A stretch of 64,000 nt of DNA from an uncultured Clostridia bacterium. Its GTDB lineage: Bacteria > Bacillota > Clostridia > Oscillospirales > Ruminococcaceae. Where the stretch lies: NCBI GenBank assembly GCA_947627045.1, contig CANQUM010000003.1:1-64000 (forward strand). The letters run 5' to 3'. The stretch's first letter is position 1. Each line of letters opens with the position of its first letter. Below the pieces are notes generated by a model. The model saw only the letters and a list, made by a program, of their open reading frames with translations, searched no databases and had not been told where the DNA came from. Positions 32,441-41,375 of this stretch are shown here, in pieces. The translations under genes were made by a program, and so were the position numbers.

Positions 32441-34126
32441 TCACACCGCCTCCTTTGCCCTGATATCCAATTTCCCGCTTTCATCCACCGACACGTCATG
32501 CCCTGCACCGGCAAGGCCCTGCAGAATCTCCCGGTAGCAGTCGGCAAAATCAAACACAACTTCTATATTCTTTTTGTCAACCACCCTGACCTCCCGGATC
32601 AGCGACACTGCCACAAGCCGGGTAAGCCCCTCCAAGTTCTGGTGTTCCGTGAAATAATCCAGCCATGCGAAGCCGTCGCTTTTCCTCTCCAGCACCTTTT
32701 CCATTTCCATATCAATCTGATGGATGGCAGTCTGCGCATTTTTCCTTCTGGCCTCATATGCTGCATGGAGCTCCCTGTAATCCTCCTTTGAAATCATGCC
32801 GTCTTTCATATCCTCATATAAAGTGGTGCGGAGTTCTTTGCAGCGTTCCGCCTCCGCCTCCTTCTTTGCCCTGCGTTCTTCCAGCTTCCTGATGTCAAGC
32901 TGCTGGAACGGCACGGTCCCGATAAAGGATAAGATTCTTTTCAACTCCAGTATATTTGAAATATGCTGCTGCAGCAGGGACAACACCGTCTCCTCCAATT
33001 TTTCCACCGGGATACGGTGCGGGCTGCACTCTTTCGCTGCCTTGTGCGTGGAACACACATAGTAGGCATAAGTCTTTCCGCCGGCGGTTGAGGTTTTCCT
33101 GACCATTGGCATCCCGCAGCCCCCGCAGACAGCCAGCCCCGACAGTGGATATACCCCGTCATGGTCCGGCGCTGTCCTTGTATCCATTGACAGAAGCCTC
33201 TGCACGATTTCAAATTCCCTGTCCCCGACCACCGGCTCATGGTTCTTCTCCAGCCTCACCCAGTCGCACTCCTCTTTCAAAACCGTCTTCTTTACCTTAT
33301 GGTTCGGCGTTGTCCTCCTGCCCTGCACCAGATTACCGATATATACCTCATTCGTCAGGATGCGCCTTACCATGACGGACGTCCATTCGGACTTTTCCTT
33401 TGCCTTAAACCCTGTCTGGTAGCGGCTGCCGGTACTCGCCTTATACTCCGCCGGCGGGAGTATCCCCATTTCATTGAGCCTCCCCGCAATCCCGTCCTGG
33501 CTCATGCCGTGAAGCTTCATTTTGAAAATGTCCTGCACCACGCCTGCGGCATACGGGTCAATGACAATCTTATGGTAATCCTCCCCTGACTTCTGGTAAC
33601 CAAACGGTGTGAATGAGCCAATGTATTCCCCGTTTTTCCTTTTTATCTCCAGATGGCTCCGTATCTTAATGGAAATATCTCTGCAGTATGCGTCATTGAT
33701 TAAATTCTTAAATGGGATAATAATTTCATCGGACTGGTCTTTCCCGTCTAGGCTGTCATAATTGTCGTTGACTGCAATGAAGCGCACGCCCAATGCCGGG
33801 AACAGGCGCTCAATATAGCGTCCGGAATCAATGTACTCCCGCCCGAACCTTGACAGGTCCTTGACGACGACACAATCCACGACACCCTTTTTGATGTCCT
33901 CTAACATCATCTGGAATGCCGGACGCTCAAAATTGGAACCACTGAAACCGTCATCCACACGCTCAGACACAACGACAATATCCTCTTTGTCCTTCAGGAA
34001 ATCCTTAATGAGATTTTTCTGGTTAGAAATGCTGTTGCTCTCTGCCTTTGCCGCATTTGCAACATCGCCATCCTCTTTTGATAACCTTACATAGATGGCG
34101 GCATGATAGATTTTTTTGGTAATCAT
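32441..34126 (-). CDS. Large serine recombinase (site-specific integrase)
   Basis: AIYVRLSKEDGD, VVVKDLSRFGREYIDSGRYIERLFP, CGGCGMPMVRK. Confidence 0.95.
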   Translation of the reverse strand: MITKKIYHAAIYVRLSKEDGDVANAAKAESNSISNQKNLIKDFLKDKEDIVVVSERVDDGFSGSNFERPAFQMMLEDIKKGVVDCVVVKDLSRFGREYIDSGRYIERLFPALGVRFIAVNDNYDSLDGKDQSDEIIIPFKNLINDAYCRDISIKIRSHLEIKRKNGEYIGSFTPFGYQKSGEDYHKIVIDPYAAGVVQDIFKMKLHGMSQDGIAGRLNEMGILPPAEYKASTGSRYQTGFKAKEKSEWTSVMVRRILTNEVYIGNLVQGRRTTPNHKVKKTVLKEECDWVRLEKNHEPVVGDREFEIVQRLLSMDTRTAPDHDGVYPLSGLAVCGGCGMPMVRKTSTAGGKTYAYYVCSTHKAAKECSPHRIPVEKLEETVLSLLQQHISNILELKRILSFIGTVPFQQLDIRKLEERRAKKEAEAERCKELRTTLYEDMKDGMISKEDYRELHAAYEARRKNAQTAIHQIDMEMEKVLERKSDGFAWLDYFTEHQNLEGLTRLVAVSLIREVRVVDKKNIEVVFDFADCYREILQGLAGAGHDVSVDESGKLDIRAKEAV

Positions 34127-34276
34127 ATAAACCACTCCTTCTATTTTAATTATCAGAAGATAACGAAGTAATATCTTCTATGCAATAGAAAGAGCCGCAT
34201 TTAATTTAGTCCTGTGACTATTGTAACACGCCTCTTTCCATTTGTCCGCTGCTTTTTTCTGTTTTTCTCTGGTTTT

Positions 34277-34525
34277 TTATACGGATAAAAGCATTTTTTC
34301 AAATGCCTCCTCCATAGAAACGCCGTTATCGGCAAACCTTACCTTTACTTTCATATTGCCCACCCGGACCAGATAGGGGTTCCCCACCTTTTTCAAATAC
34401 TGCTGCCTGCGTTTTTCCAAAGGCTGCCCTTTGTCTATCCTGATTTTGGATATATCGGTAAGGCTACCAAGTTCCACATCTTCAAAATCAACAGCCAGCA
34501 ACGCCCTGTATTCCTCCGCCGTCAT
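34277..34525 (-). CDS. Small conserved ICE protein (DUF6870-like)
   Basis: MTAEEYRALLAVDFEDVELGSLTDISKIRID...KKVGNPYLVRVGNMKVKVRFADNGVSMEEAFEKML; resembles small ICE-borne DUF6870 proteins from memory. Confidence 0.5.
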   Translation of the reverse strand: MTAEEYRALLAVDFEDVELGSLTDISKIRIDKGQPLEKRRQQYLKKVGNPYLVRVGNMKVKVRFADNGVSMEEAFEKMLLSV

Positions 34526-34562
34526 TCCCTGCTCCTTTCATACTGCTGCCTACTGCCTATTC

Positions 34563-34937
34563 TCATGCTGCCAATCCACACTGCACCTTAACGGCATGGC
34601 CAATCTCTGCCATCTTTCTTTCACTTATCCTGCCAGCCACCCTCAGAATATCCGAAAAAGCAACGGAAGTAATCTGTTCGCAAAGGGCAAGGCTGTGACG
34701 GCCCAGCCCGGTATTCCTGTACCCATTCAAGAACACATGGGTAGGTAAATACTGTTTTTTGTGTATCCTTGAGGTAAGCGGCACAACCGTTATAACCGAG
34801 CTGTGCCTGTTTGCCATATTGTTGCTCATCACAACGCAAGGCTGGATTCCCGACTGGACCGATGTTTCATGCTGCCCCAAATCCGCAATGATAATGTCGC
34901 CTCTCTTAATCTTCACTGTCCATTCCCCCGTTTTCAA
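34563..34937 (-). CDS. PemK/MazF-family endoribonuclease toxin
   Basis: KIKRGDIIIADLGQHETSVQSGIQPCVVMSNNMANRHSSVITVVPLTSR. Confidence 0.92.
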   Translation of the reverse strand: MKTGEWTVKIKRGDIIIADLGQHETSVQSGIQPCVVMSNNMANRHSSVITVVPLTSRIHKKQYLPTHVFLNGYRNTGLGRHSLALCEQITSVAFSDILRVAGRISERKMAEIGHAVKVQCGLAA

Positions 34938-35091
34938 AAGGGGAAACCACCGGCTCCCCCTGTAATACTTCCACGATATATTCCTGTGCCTCCTGCTCGG
35001 TAGGGCAGGACACCACTTTGTTTCCTGCCCCGTCCACTACCACATGCTCCGAAGGGCAAGGAATAATCCGGTATTTCCTGTCATTCTTCAT
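34906..35091 (-). CDS. Hypothetical ICE protein (61 aa)
   Basis: Likely start MKNDRKYRIIPCPSEHVVVDGAGNKVVSCPTEQEAQEYIVEVLQG; overlaps the MazF gene start. Confidence 0.5.
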   Translation of the reverse strand: MKNDRKYRIIPCPSEHVVVDGAGNKVVSCPTEQEAQEYIVEVLQGEPVVSPFENGGMDSED

Positions 35092-35467
35092 AGGCACGTC
35101 CCACAAATTCGCCCACATCTGCCAGATAAACTCGCACATCCATATCCGCCATATCGCCCACGAATTTTTCCCAATCTGCAGCATCCTCTGTCACATCATA
35201 CGGATTGCGGACTACCAAAACCTCATAACCCCTGTTTACAATGGCATTAACAACAGACTTTACTACCGGTCTGTCCATATCCATATCCCCAATCAGGTTA
35301 TGCTCCACCGCCACATCTTCCACGAGAATGTTTTCCCTGGCACACTGCACTCTTATCTGCATCACCATCTGCTCCACATTCTCCTGGCATTTCATACTGC
35401 TCATAAAGAGAACACCCTTAACAATCGGGCTTTCCTCATAACTCATCATAAATGACCTCCCATTCAA
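35081..35467 (-). CDS. Hypothetical protein weakly resembling a degenerate serine-recombinase catalytic domain
   Basis: DRPVVKSVVNAIVNRGYEVLVVRNPYDVTEDAADWEKFVGDMADMDVRVYLADVG is arranged like a resolvase N-domain but lacks YxRxS and the Arg residues. Confidence 0.4.
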   Translation of the reverse strand: MNGRSFMMSYEESPIVKGVLFMSSMKCQENVEQMVMQIRVQCARENILVEDVAVEHNLIGDMDMDRPVVKSVVNAIVNRGYEVLVVRNPYDVTEDAADWEKFVGDMADMDVRVYLADVGEFVGRAYEE

Positions 35468-35500
35468 AATATCTGTTATTGTTCCATAGGGAAAAACTCT

Positions 35501-35611
35501 GCCGGCTATGTTATCCTCCCATATAAACGCTCACGCCCCCTCAAAGCCTTTTATCCCTATTTTTGTTGATTCTTTTTTAGGCGAAAGCGTTTATATCAGA
35601 GGACAACCGGC
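35501..35611 (-). ncRNA. Long-range structured leader (candidate cis-regulatory RNA)
   Basis: ATATAAACGC (35521-35530) pairs with GCGTTTATAT (35587-35596); extended by TTATCCTC/GAGGACAA and GCCGG/CCGGC. Confidence 0.45.
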
Positions 35612-35639
35612 TGCATAAGCAGCCAATCATCCCCTTTTG

Positions 35640-35724
35640 AAAGAACGCTGAATCTGCGTTCTTTATAGGTTTGATATAGTTTCACTTAACATGGTATTTT
35701 CATGCGGTAGTGAAACTTCAAACC
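35640..35724 (-). ncRNA. Two-hairpin structured intergenic element, copy A
   Basis: Hairpin 1 AAAGAACGC/GCGTTCTTT (35640-35648, 35656-35664). Hairpin 2 GGTTTGA/TCAAACC (35668-35674, 35718-35724) enclosing AGTTTCACT/AGTGAAACT (35678-35686, 35709-35717). Confidence 0.6.
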
Positions 35725-36114
35725 TTTTTCCCCCAGCCGGGTTACACACACGGAGCCTCGCCCGCCCCCACTGCACTTCCACCAGCCCATCCGGTTTCAT
35801 GTGCAAGACGCCACTCCCACGAAAGGATCATCTTCTGCAATCGTGGTGTCCGTATAATTCATTACCTCCAGACGCTGCTCTGGTAGACCGCAACCTCTGC
35901 TCCAATCCTTCACGGGCAACAATGTGATTTTCAAACCACTATGCAAGATTATCATGGCACGAAATGGGTTCCGGCCACTCTGCCATATGGCAAAGCGAAA
36001 ATATATCGGAATGTGTGCTTGTCCTATTCAGTTTGTAATGCCATTGTATTACCTTTCCCTCAAAATTAAGAGTCCATAGTTCGGACACTTTTAGTGACCG
36101 CCACACGGACACCT

Positions 36115-36432
36115 CTATTGATATTCCTTCAAATTCTCCACAAGATTTGCCATGTTAGATAGCACAATGCACTTCTGCTTCTCCGTCAATCCATTTAATA
36201 AGCTACTTATGTATTCTGGCTTTTCCCCATAAACAAGGTAGTCTAACGATACATGGTAAAATTCTGCCACCTGCATCAAGCTGTCCACACTTCCTCCATT
36301 CCAGCCGCCCTCCAATTTCCGGTACCCACTGAAGGAAAATCCCATTTTCTCCGCCGCCTCATTCTGTGTTAAATTATTGCTTGTCCTAAGATTTCGTATC
36401 CGTTCTGCGCTTTTCTGCACATCATAATACAT
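36115..36432 (-). CDS. XRE-family helix-turn-helix regulator
   Basis: IRNLRTSNNLTQNEAAEKMGFSFSGYRKLEGGWNGGSVDSLMQVAEFYHVSLDYLVYGE. Confidence 0.92.
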   Translation of the reverse strand: MYYDVQKSAERIRNLRTSNNLTQNEAAEKMGFSFSGYRKLEGGWNGGSVDSLMQVAEFYHVSLDYLVYGEKPEYISSLLNGLTEKQKCIVLSNMANLVENLKEYQ

Positions 36433-36806
36433 ATTCTAACCTCCTGGTTTTCTTAAACTAATTTGCAAGTTTTTTATTGAAAATCAGAAGATGGTCGGAG
36501 AACGGCACCGTATAGTTCGCCTTTTGTGTGTTTCTGATGGTGTTTTGAAGTAGAATAATAGAAAAGGAATTAGAAATATCCAAGAATTTGTCGAATTAAA
36601 AAATGCCATAATCCCTTGTGGGATCATGACATTCTTTTCGTGCCGTCTTTGTCCGCCCGGCTGACATAAGCCGCTTTTTATTCTAAGAACAGTTTTCCTG
36701 TCTTTTCTCTTTCTTAATTTCATTTTAATTTTTTTGAAAAAATCAAAACAAGGGCGGTAACCTGCTTTTACATTTTTCTCGATAAAGGGAAATTTTTCGA
36801 CAGCAT

Positions 36807-36864
36807 AAAAAAAGGGATACAGTCTGTCGGAGCATTTGCCTCTAACATTCTGTATCCCTTTTTT
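36807..36864. terminator. Bidirectional rho-independent terminator
   Basis: AAAAAAAGGGATACAG (36807-36822) pairs with CTGTATCCCTTTTTT (36850-36864). Confidence 0.65.
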
Positions 36865-37249
36865 ACTGTCCAATGCGTTGTCTTTTCCATTTAACTATAC
36901 GCAACATTGTATTCATCTTGTTTTGAAATTCATTCAAGTTACATTTCTCATCTATATAATCCGTTATGCCAAATCTAATCAGCTTTAACTTATCTGCTGT
37001 AGTACAGCCTTCTATTATCGCTAAAATTGGTATTTTTTCTTTACAATGCAGGCAAAATATCCACTTTATTATCTTGCCAATGTTCTCTTTCTTAATCTCT
37101 ATCAATAATAAATCACAGTCATTCGCTAATTCCATCAACTTCATCTGATTACATTGTTCATATTCGCAAAACAAAATATCCCCATAATCATCTAAATACG
37201 ATGGCTTATTCTTCCCTAAATAATATATTTTCAATGTACTTATCTCCAT
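36863..37249 (-). CDS. Response-regulator receiver-like protein without output domain
   Basis: DLLLIEIKKE...KIPILAIIEGCTTADKLKLIRFGITDYIDEKCNLNEFQNKMNTML has receiver-like secondary structure; no clear phospho-acceptor Asp. Confidence 0.45.
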   Translation of the reverse strand: MEISTLKIYYLGKNKPSYLDDYGDILFCEYEQCNQMKLMELANDCDLLLIEIKKENIGKIIKWIFCLHCKEKIPILAIIEGCTTADKLKLIRFGITDYIDEKCNLNEFQNKMNTMLRIVKWKRQRIGQ

Positions 37250-37282
37250 CCAATAAAAAAGGAATATCTGCTTGAAAAAGCT

Positions 37283-37888
37283 TCAACGGATATCCCCATT
37301 ATTTTGCTCCATTATTTTACTATCTACTCTATATTTTATCTTACCAGCCAAAAGAATAAAAACTGTAAATAATGTTGTAGCTGCCACCATTGAGAGTAAC
37401 CTATTTAACTGCATAAACAGCAACACCAACGAAAAAAATAAAATTCCAGCCATAGAATAATTTAGCTTCTTTGCAAATTTTATTAACTCCTTGCTACTGA
37501 CAGGTCTATTAATATCCAACACCGGTGACAATGCTTTTATTGCAACTAAAGAAAACAATATTATCAACATCGAGGAAAAACTTGTCATATTTACATACTT
37601 AACAACAAGCAACAAGCCAAGGAGCGACATACAAGAACATATCAAGCAGCTTATATATGTTCTCATATGTAACCCCCCTGCATAGGATCGTAAAAGAATA
37701 AAAACACCGAAAAAAATTATGGTTTCCCATTCCATATGGCAAAAAATCGCAATCCATATACTAACCATGGTATTCAGTGATACTTCCAAACCAATCTGAA
37801 AGCCATACTGATATATGCGGCTCTTCTCCTCTACGATTTTCCCTTTAGATAGCAAATAATCGGTCAAGGCATGCGCCAGCTTTTCCAT
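37283..37888 (-). CDS. agrB: AgrB-like peptide processing/export protease
   Basis: VSLNTMVSIWIAIFCHMEWETIIFFGVFILLRSYAGGLHMRTYISCLICSC; R-GG-H-C signature of AgrB. Confidence 0.92.
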   Translation of the reverse strand: MEKLAHALTDYLLSKGKIVEEKSRIYQYGFQIGLEVSLNTMVSIWIAIFCHMEWETIIFFGVFILLRSYAGGLHMRTYISCLICSCMSLLGLLLVVKYVNMTSFSSMLIILFSLVAIKALSPVLDINRPVSSKELIKFAKKLNYSMAGILFFSLVLLFMQLNRLLSMVAATTLFTVFILLAGKIKYRVDSKIMEQNNGDIR

Positions 37889-37890
37889 AT

Positions 37891-38073
37891 TTACTGTTCA
37901 TCCGATTCCATCAATTCTTCAGGCATCTTAGGCTGATGAAAAATATAAAAGCAGAATCTCTGAACCGACCCACCTGCAAATGCCATAGCGAAGTTTCCTA
38001 ATGCCAAATCGGTCCTTTTCACCAATAAACTCTTAATTTTTTGTAACATGATATGTTCCTCCTTTTTTTTCAA
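37891..38073 (-). CDS. agrD: AgrD-like cyclic lactone autoinducer precursor
   Basis: Short peptide next to agrB; amphipathic leader then SVQRFCFYIFHQPKMPEEL; C-terminal QPKxPEEL is typical of AgrD. Confidence 0.85.
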   Translation of the reverse strand: MKKKEEHIMLQKIKSLLVKRTDLALGNFAMAFAGGSVQRFCFYIFHQPKMPEELMESDEQ

Positions 38074-38123
38074 ATCATACCATTTACAATACGCATAAAA
38101 TGTATCATGTAATAATTACGAGT

Positions 38124-39433
38124 TTATATGTAATTTTTTCCTAACGAATACAACAACACACGCACTTCAAATATATTTCCATTGTCTGATATATCAACCA
38201 AGCCGTTATACTTTTTTGCAGCTTTTTTAACAGAATGTAAGCCAATGCCATGATTTTCAGGCTCTTTCTTCGTTGTAAGAAAATTCCCATGCCTGTCTCT
38301 CTTGATATTCCCCCTATATGGATTACATATTTTGAATAACAGGCAATTCTTTCTATACACAAATTCTACTACAACATACTTTTGGTTCTGATCAGAAATA
38401 TTACGCACTGCTTCGATCGAATTATCTAAACAATTCCCTAAAATCACACAAACATCCGCATCATTAAAGCCAAATTCATATGGAATTTCTATATGAGTCA
38501 TCAATTTTATTCCTAATTCCCTCATAATATTATTTTTATAATTCAGCAAAGTGTCTACAACAATATTACCACTATCAATGCTAGAATTAGCACTAAAATA
38601 GTTTTCAGCATACAATAAATCCTCTATATAATTTTTCGCAAATTCCATTTCATCTCTATCTATGTATTCCCGAATACACAACAAATGATTTTCAATATCA
38701 TGTTTAATATTCCTGATATTTAAATTCGACTCCTCCCTCTCCATAATCTGATTTTTACACAATTCTATCTGCTTATTGAAAATAATTTGTTGTTTTCGCA
38801 TCTCTAATTTTTCAGATAATTCTTCATATATGCGGAATATCATAAAATTCACGGCCAAAATCATAGCCGATGACAACAATGCGAAAATTGACGCATTTTT
38901 TCTCTTGTATTTTCGCACAATAAAAACAATGTATTCAAAACAAAAACACTTCCCAGAGGAATGAGCAATAAAGCAATCCAATAGCCAAAAGAAATATCTC
39001 TTTTTAATCTTTCTTGCAAAAATATTTTTAACAAACGCAAAGCTATTAACATAACAATTTTAGAAACAAAAGAACCTAAAACTTGTGTATCGCTTACACC
39101 CATCTCTATAATCATAAAAAAATATCCCACAATACTTTCAATAATCATCCCCAGCAAATTAGTAAACAAAATCCAAAGTATTTTATTTTTAATACTGCCA
39201 GTATACAAAATATTACAAAGCACAAAGCTACTGATTATTTCAAAAAACAACAACAAAATCGGAATATTTATATAATTTGTCCCTATCGTTTCCAGAATAT
39301 AGAAAACCATCCAAGAGACTAAAGAAAATAACAAAGAGACTTCCTTTTTAATAAAAAATATATTCATCGCCTCTTTGATAATTGCCAGAAATAAAAAAGA
39401 AGATATCAAATAGAACAATAAACTCTCAGTCAA
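38124..39433 (-). pseudogene. agrC: AgrC-like GHKL sensor histidine kinase, split by a frameshift in an A-tract
   Basis: N-terminal transmembrane ORF (38861-39433) and C-terminal kinase ORF (38124-38981; NIRNIKHDIENHLLCI, ILGNCLDNSIEA, HGIGLHSVKKAAKKYNG) overlap in different frames; break at GAAAAAATGCG. Confidence 0.8.
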
Positions 39434-40151
39434 GGAATTCTCCTCCCATCAAATTATTATATTTCTCCCTAACAATTTTTTGTCTATCTTCACTAATTTG
39501 TAATTCCACACCATTAAAAAGAATAACTTTGTAAAAACTTATTTCTTTAATATATCTATAATTGACCAAATATGATTGATGAATCCGCAAAAATGGTATA
39601 TTCTCATTCTCCACTTTTCGTTCTACCAAATTGAGTTTACCATAAAACTTCCCGTTTTCATGTTTTCCCTGTATCAAAATAATTCTGCCAGAGCTTTCAA
39701 AATATAGTATATCTTTCAGTAACATCTTGTGTGAAATTTTATTGAATTTGTATTCAAAATGCACATCATTTTTCAATATTCTCTCATAAGCTTTTTCAAA
39801 ATACTTGCTAAAAATGTGTTCATCCACCGGCTTTTTTATGAATCTAAATGGTTCTACCTCAAAAAGTTCAATAAAATAATTTTCGTAGTTAGAAATATAA
39901 ATTATGATGACATCTAAATCACTTTTTCTAATTTTTTTAGCAACATCTATTCCGTTTATCTGTATCATTTCTATATCCAAGTATAAAATATCAAAAAGAA
40001 TTCCTGCATGAAAATCTCTCCATAATTCACAGCCATCAGAATACACCTCGATATTCATCTCAATCATCATTTTTTTCCCAATATCCAAAAGCATAGTTTC
40101 TATTTTTGACGCAAAAATCAAATCATCATCACATACTCCTATATTAAGCAA
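39426..40151 (-). CDS. agrA: AgrA-like LytTR response regulator
   Basis: NIGVCDDDLIFASKIE; ILYLDIEMIQINGIDVAKKIR; LytTR C-terminus ILYFESSGRIILI...FLRIHQSYLVNYRYIKEI. Confidence 0.9.
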   Translation of the reverse strand: MLNIGVCDDDLIFASKIETMLLDIGKKMMIEMNIEVYSDGCELWRDFHAGILFDILYLDIEMIQINGIDVAKKIRKSDLDVIIIYISNYENYFIELFEVEPFRFIKKPVDEHIFSKYFEKAYERILKNDVHFEYKFNKISHKMLLKDILYFESSGRIILIQGKHENGKFYGKLNLVERKVENENIPFLRIHQSYLVNYRYIKEISFYKVILFNGVELQISEDRQKIVREKYNNLMGGEFLD

Positions 40152-40152
40152 A

Positions 40153-40527
40153 TTATCCCCCTTCTTTCTGTACCTCTCTTAAACGATTCAACAAAACCAT
40201 TATGGTTTTACGGTTGGAATCATTCAGCTCCTTGTAAATTGATACAATATCGTAAAATTCATCTATCTCTTGATTAATCTTCAATTGCCCATCTAAATTC
40301 CGTTTCGTCTCAGATAAACATAAAATGTAATCTACTGTCACCTTAAAATGCTTCGCTATATTAACCATTAAATCTACCGGCGGCGTACATTTACCATTTT
40401 CAATTCTACTAATTGTTTGTTGAGAGGAACCAACGAAATTAGCCAGTGCCTCCTGCCCTAAACCATACTGCTCACGCAATTCCCTTATACGAGTATTCAA
40501 AATATCACTCCAATCATAATTATTCAA
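40153..40527 (-). CDS. XRE-family helix-turn-helix regulator
   Basis: IRELREQYGLGQEALANFVGSSQQTISRIENGKCTPPVDLMVNIAKHFKVTVDYIL. Confidence 0.93.
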   Translation of the reverse strand: MNNYDWSDILNTRIRELREQYGLGQEALANFVGSSQQTISRIENGKCTPPVDLMVNIAKHFKVTVDYILCLSETKRNLDGQLKINQEIDEFYDIVSIYKELNDSNRKTIMVLLNRLREVQKEGG

Positions 40528-40723
40528 TTATGATTTTACTCTATCACATCCGTTTTAATACTCATATTCGCGATATATAAATATCCAAATTTTCAATATA
40601 TGCTCTTTTAATTTTACCAAAGTTAGAACCATAATATAATACAATGTCAAAAAGAGGAGTCAATTTGTAAAAAATATTGTCCTAGATACTAAAAACAGAC
40701 AACACATTTCAAAAATCAATTGA

Positions 40724-40939
40724 TTAGTTGTTTGTTTTATAATCTCTCCTTGTAAGGATTGCAATATTGGTAATCCTGAACGAATCCACAAATACCATCG
40801 TGGCAAAAGAAAACGAAGAAGGCATATGACAGATTCTTACAAATCCACCATATGCCTTCTCTTCCACAGCATTTAACATATTATTTATTTCAGTCTTTGC
40901 CCGTTCATACAGAATCTTTCGCAAATACCTTTGACACAC
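40724..40939 (-). pseudogene. SpoVG-like remnant
   Basis: YGGFVRICHMPSSFSFATMVFVDSFRITNIAILTRRD parallels the SpoVG segment VRGYASVVFGDSFKVSNITILAGRD at 48.6 kb. Confidence 0.55.
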
Positions 40940-41008
40940 TGAGCAGTAATTTTATGTGCTATCAGAATTTATCGTTCTCTTGAATTCTCGCCCCTAAAGG
41001 TTCCCTAG

Positions 41009-41190
41009 TATGCCGGGCAGTACCAGCATGAGTGCCAGTGTAAAGGGAACTATCCTTATATATTTTTTCTCCTCATATTGTCTGCTTACCTTGTAAACCA
41101 TCGTGATATTATAAAAATATCACCGAGGTAATAGCTATCTTTATTTACCGAAATTATACCACGCTACTTTTCTAATGATAGAAGACAGAA
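41009..41190. repeat. Diverged direct repeat, copy 1 (5' end and upstream region of a BIG2 protein gene)
   Basis: tgccgggcagtaccagcatgagtgccagtg...tgtaaaccatc...ctatctttatttaccgaaattataccacgct matches 45736-45905. Confidence 0.7.
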
Positions 41191-41375
41191 ACCCCATTTG
41201 TTAGAAGTTCCTTCGCATATAAACACCAATTCAAGTTCAAAATTCAAATCAAGTTACATTCTGATTGAATTTAGCATTTATCTTCGTGTTTTTTACATAT
41301 AAAGAAATATCGCCATATTTTGCTTTAATATATAGATGTAACAAAAAACAAGTTTTAACGAAAGGAGACTTCTAT

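Noticed and set aside
32114-32791. 225-aa plus-strand ORF
   Set aside because: Antisense to two clear serine recombinases; no protein family pattern.
36484-36873. 129-aa minus-strand ORF
   Set aside because: Spans the terminator hairpin at 36807-36864, has no recognisable domain and an implausible composition; probably non-coding.
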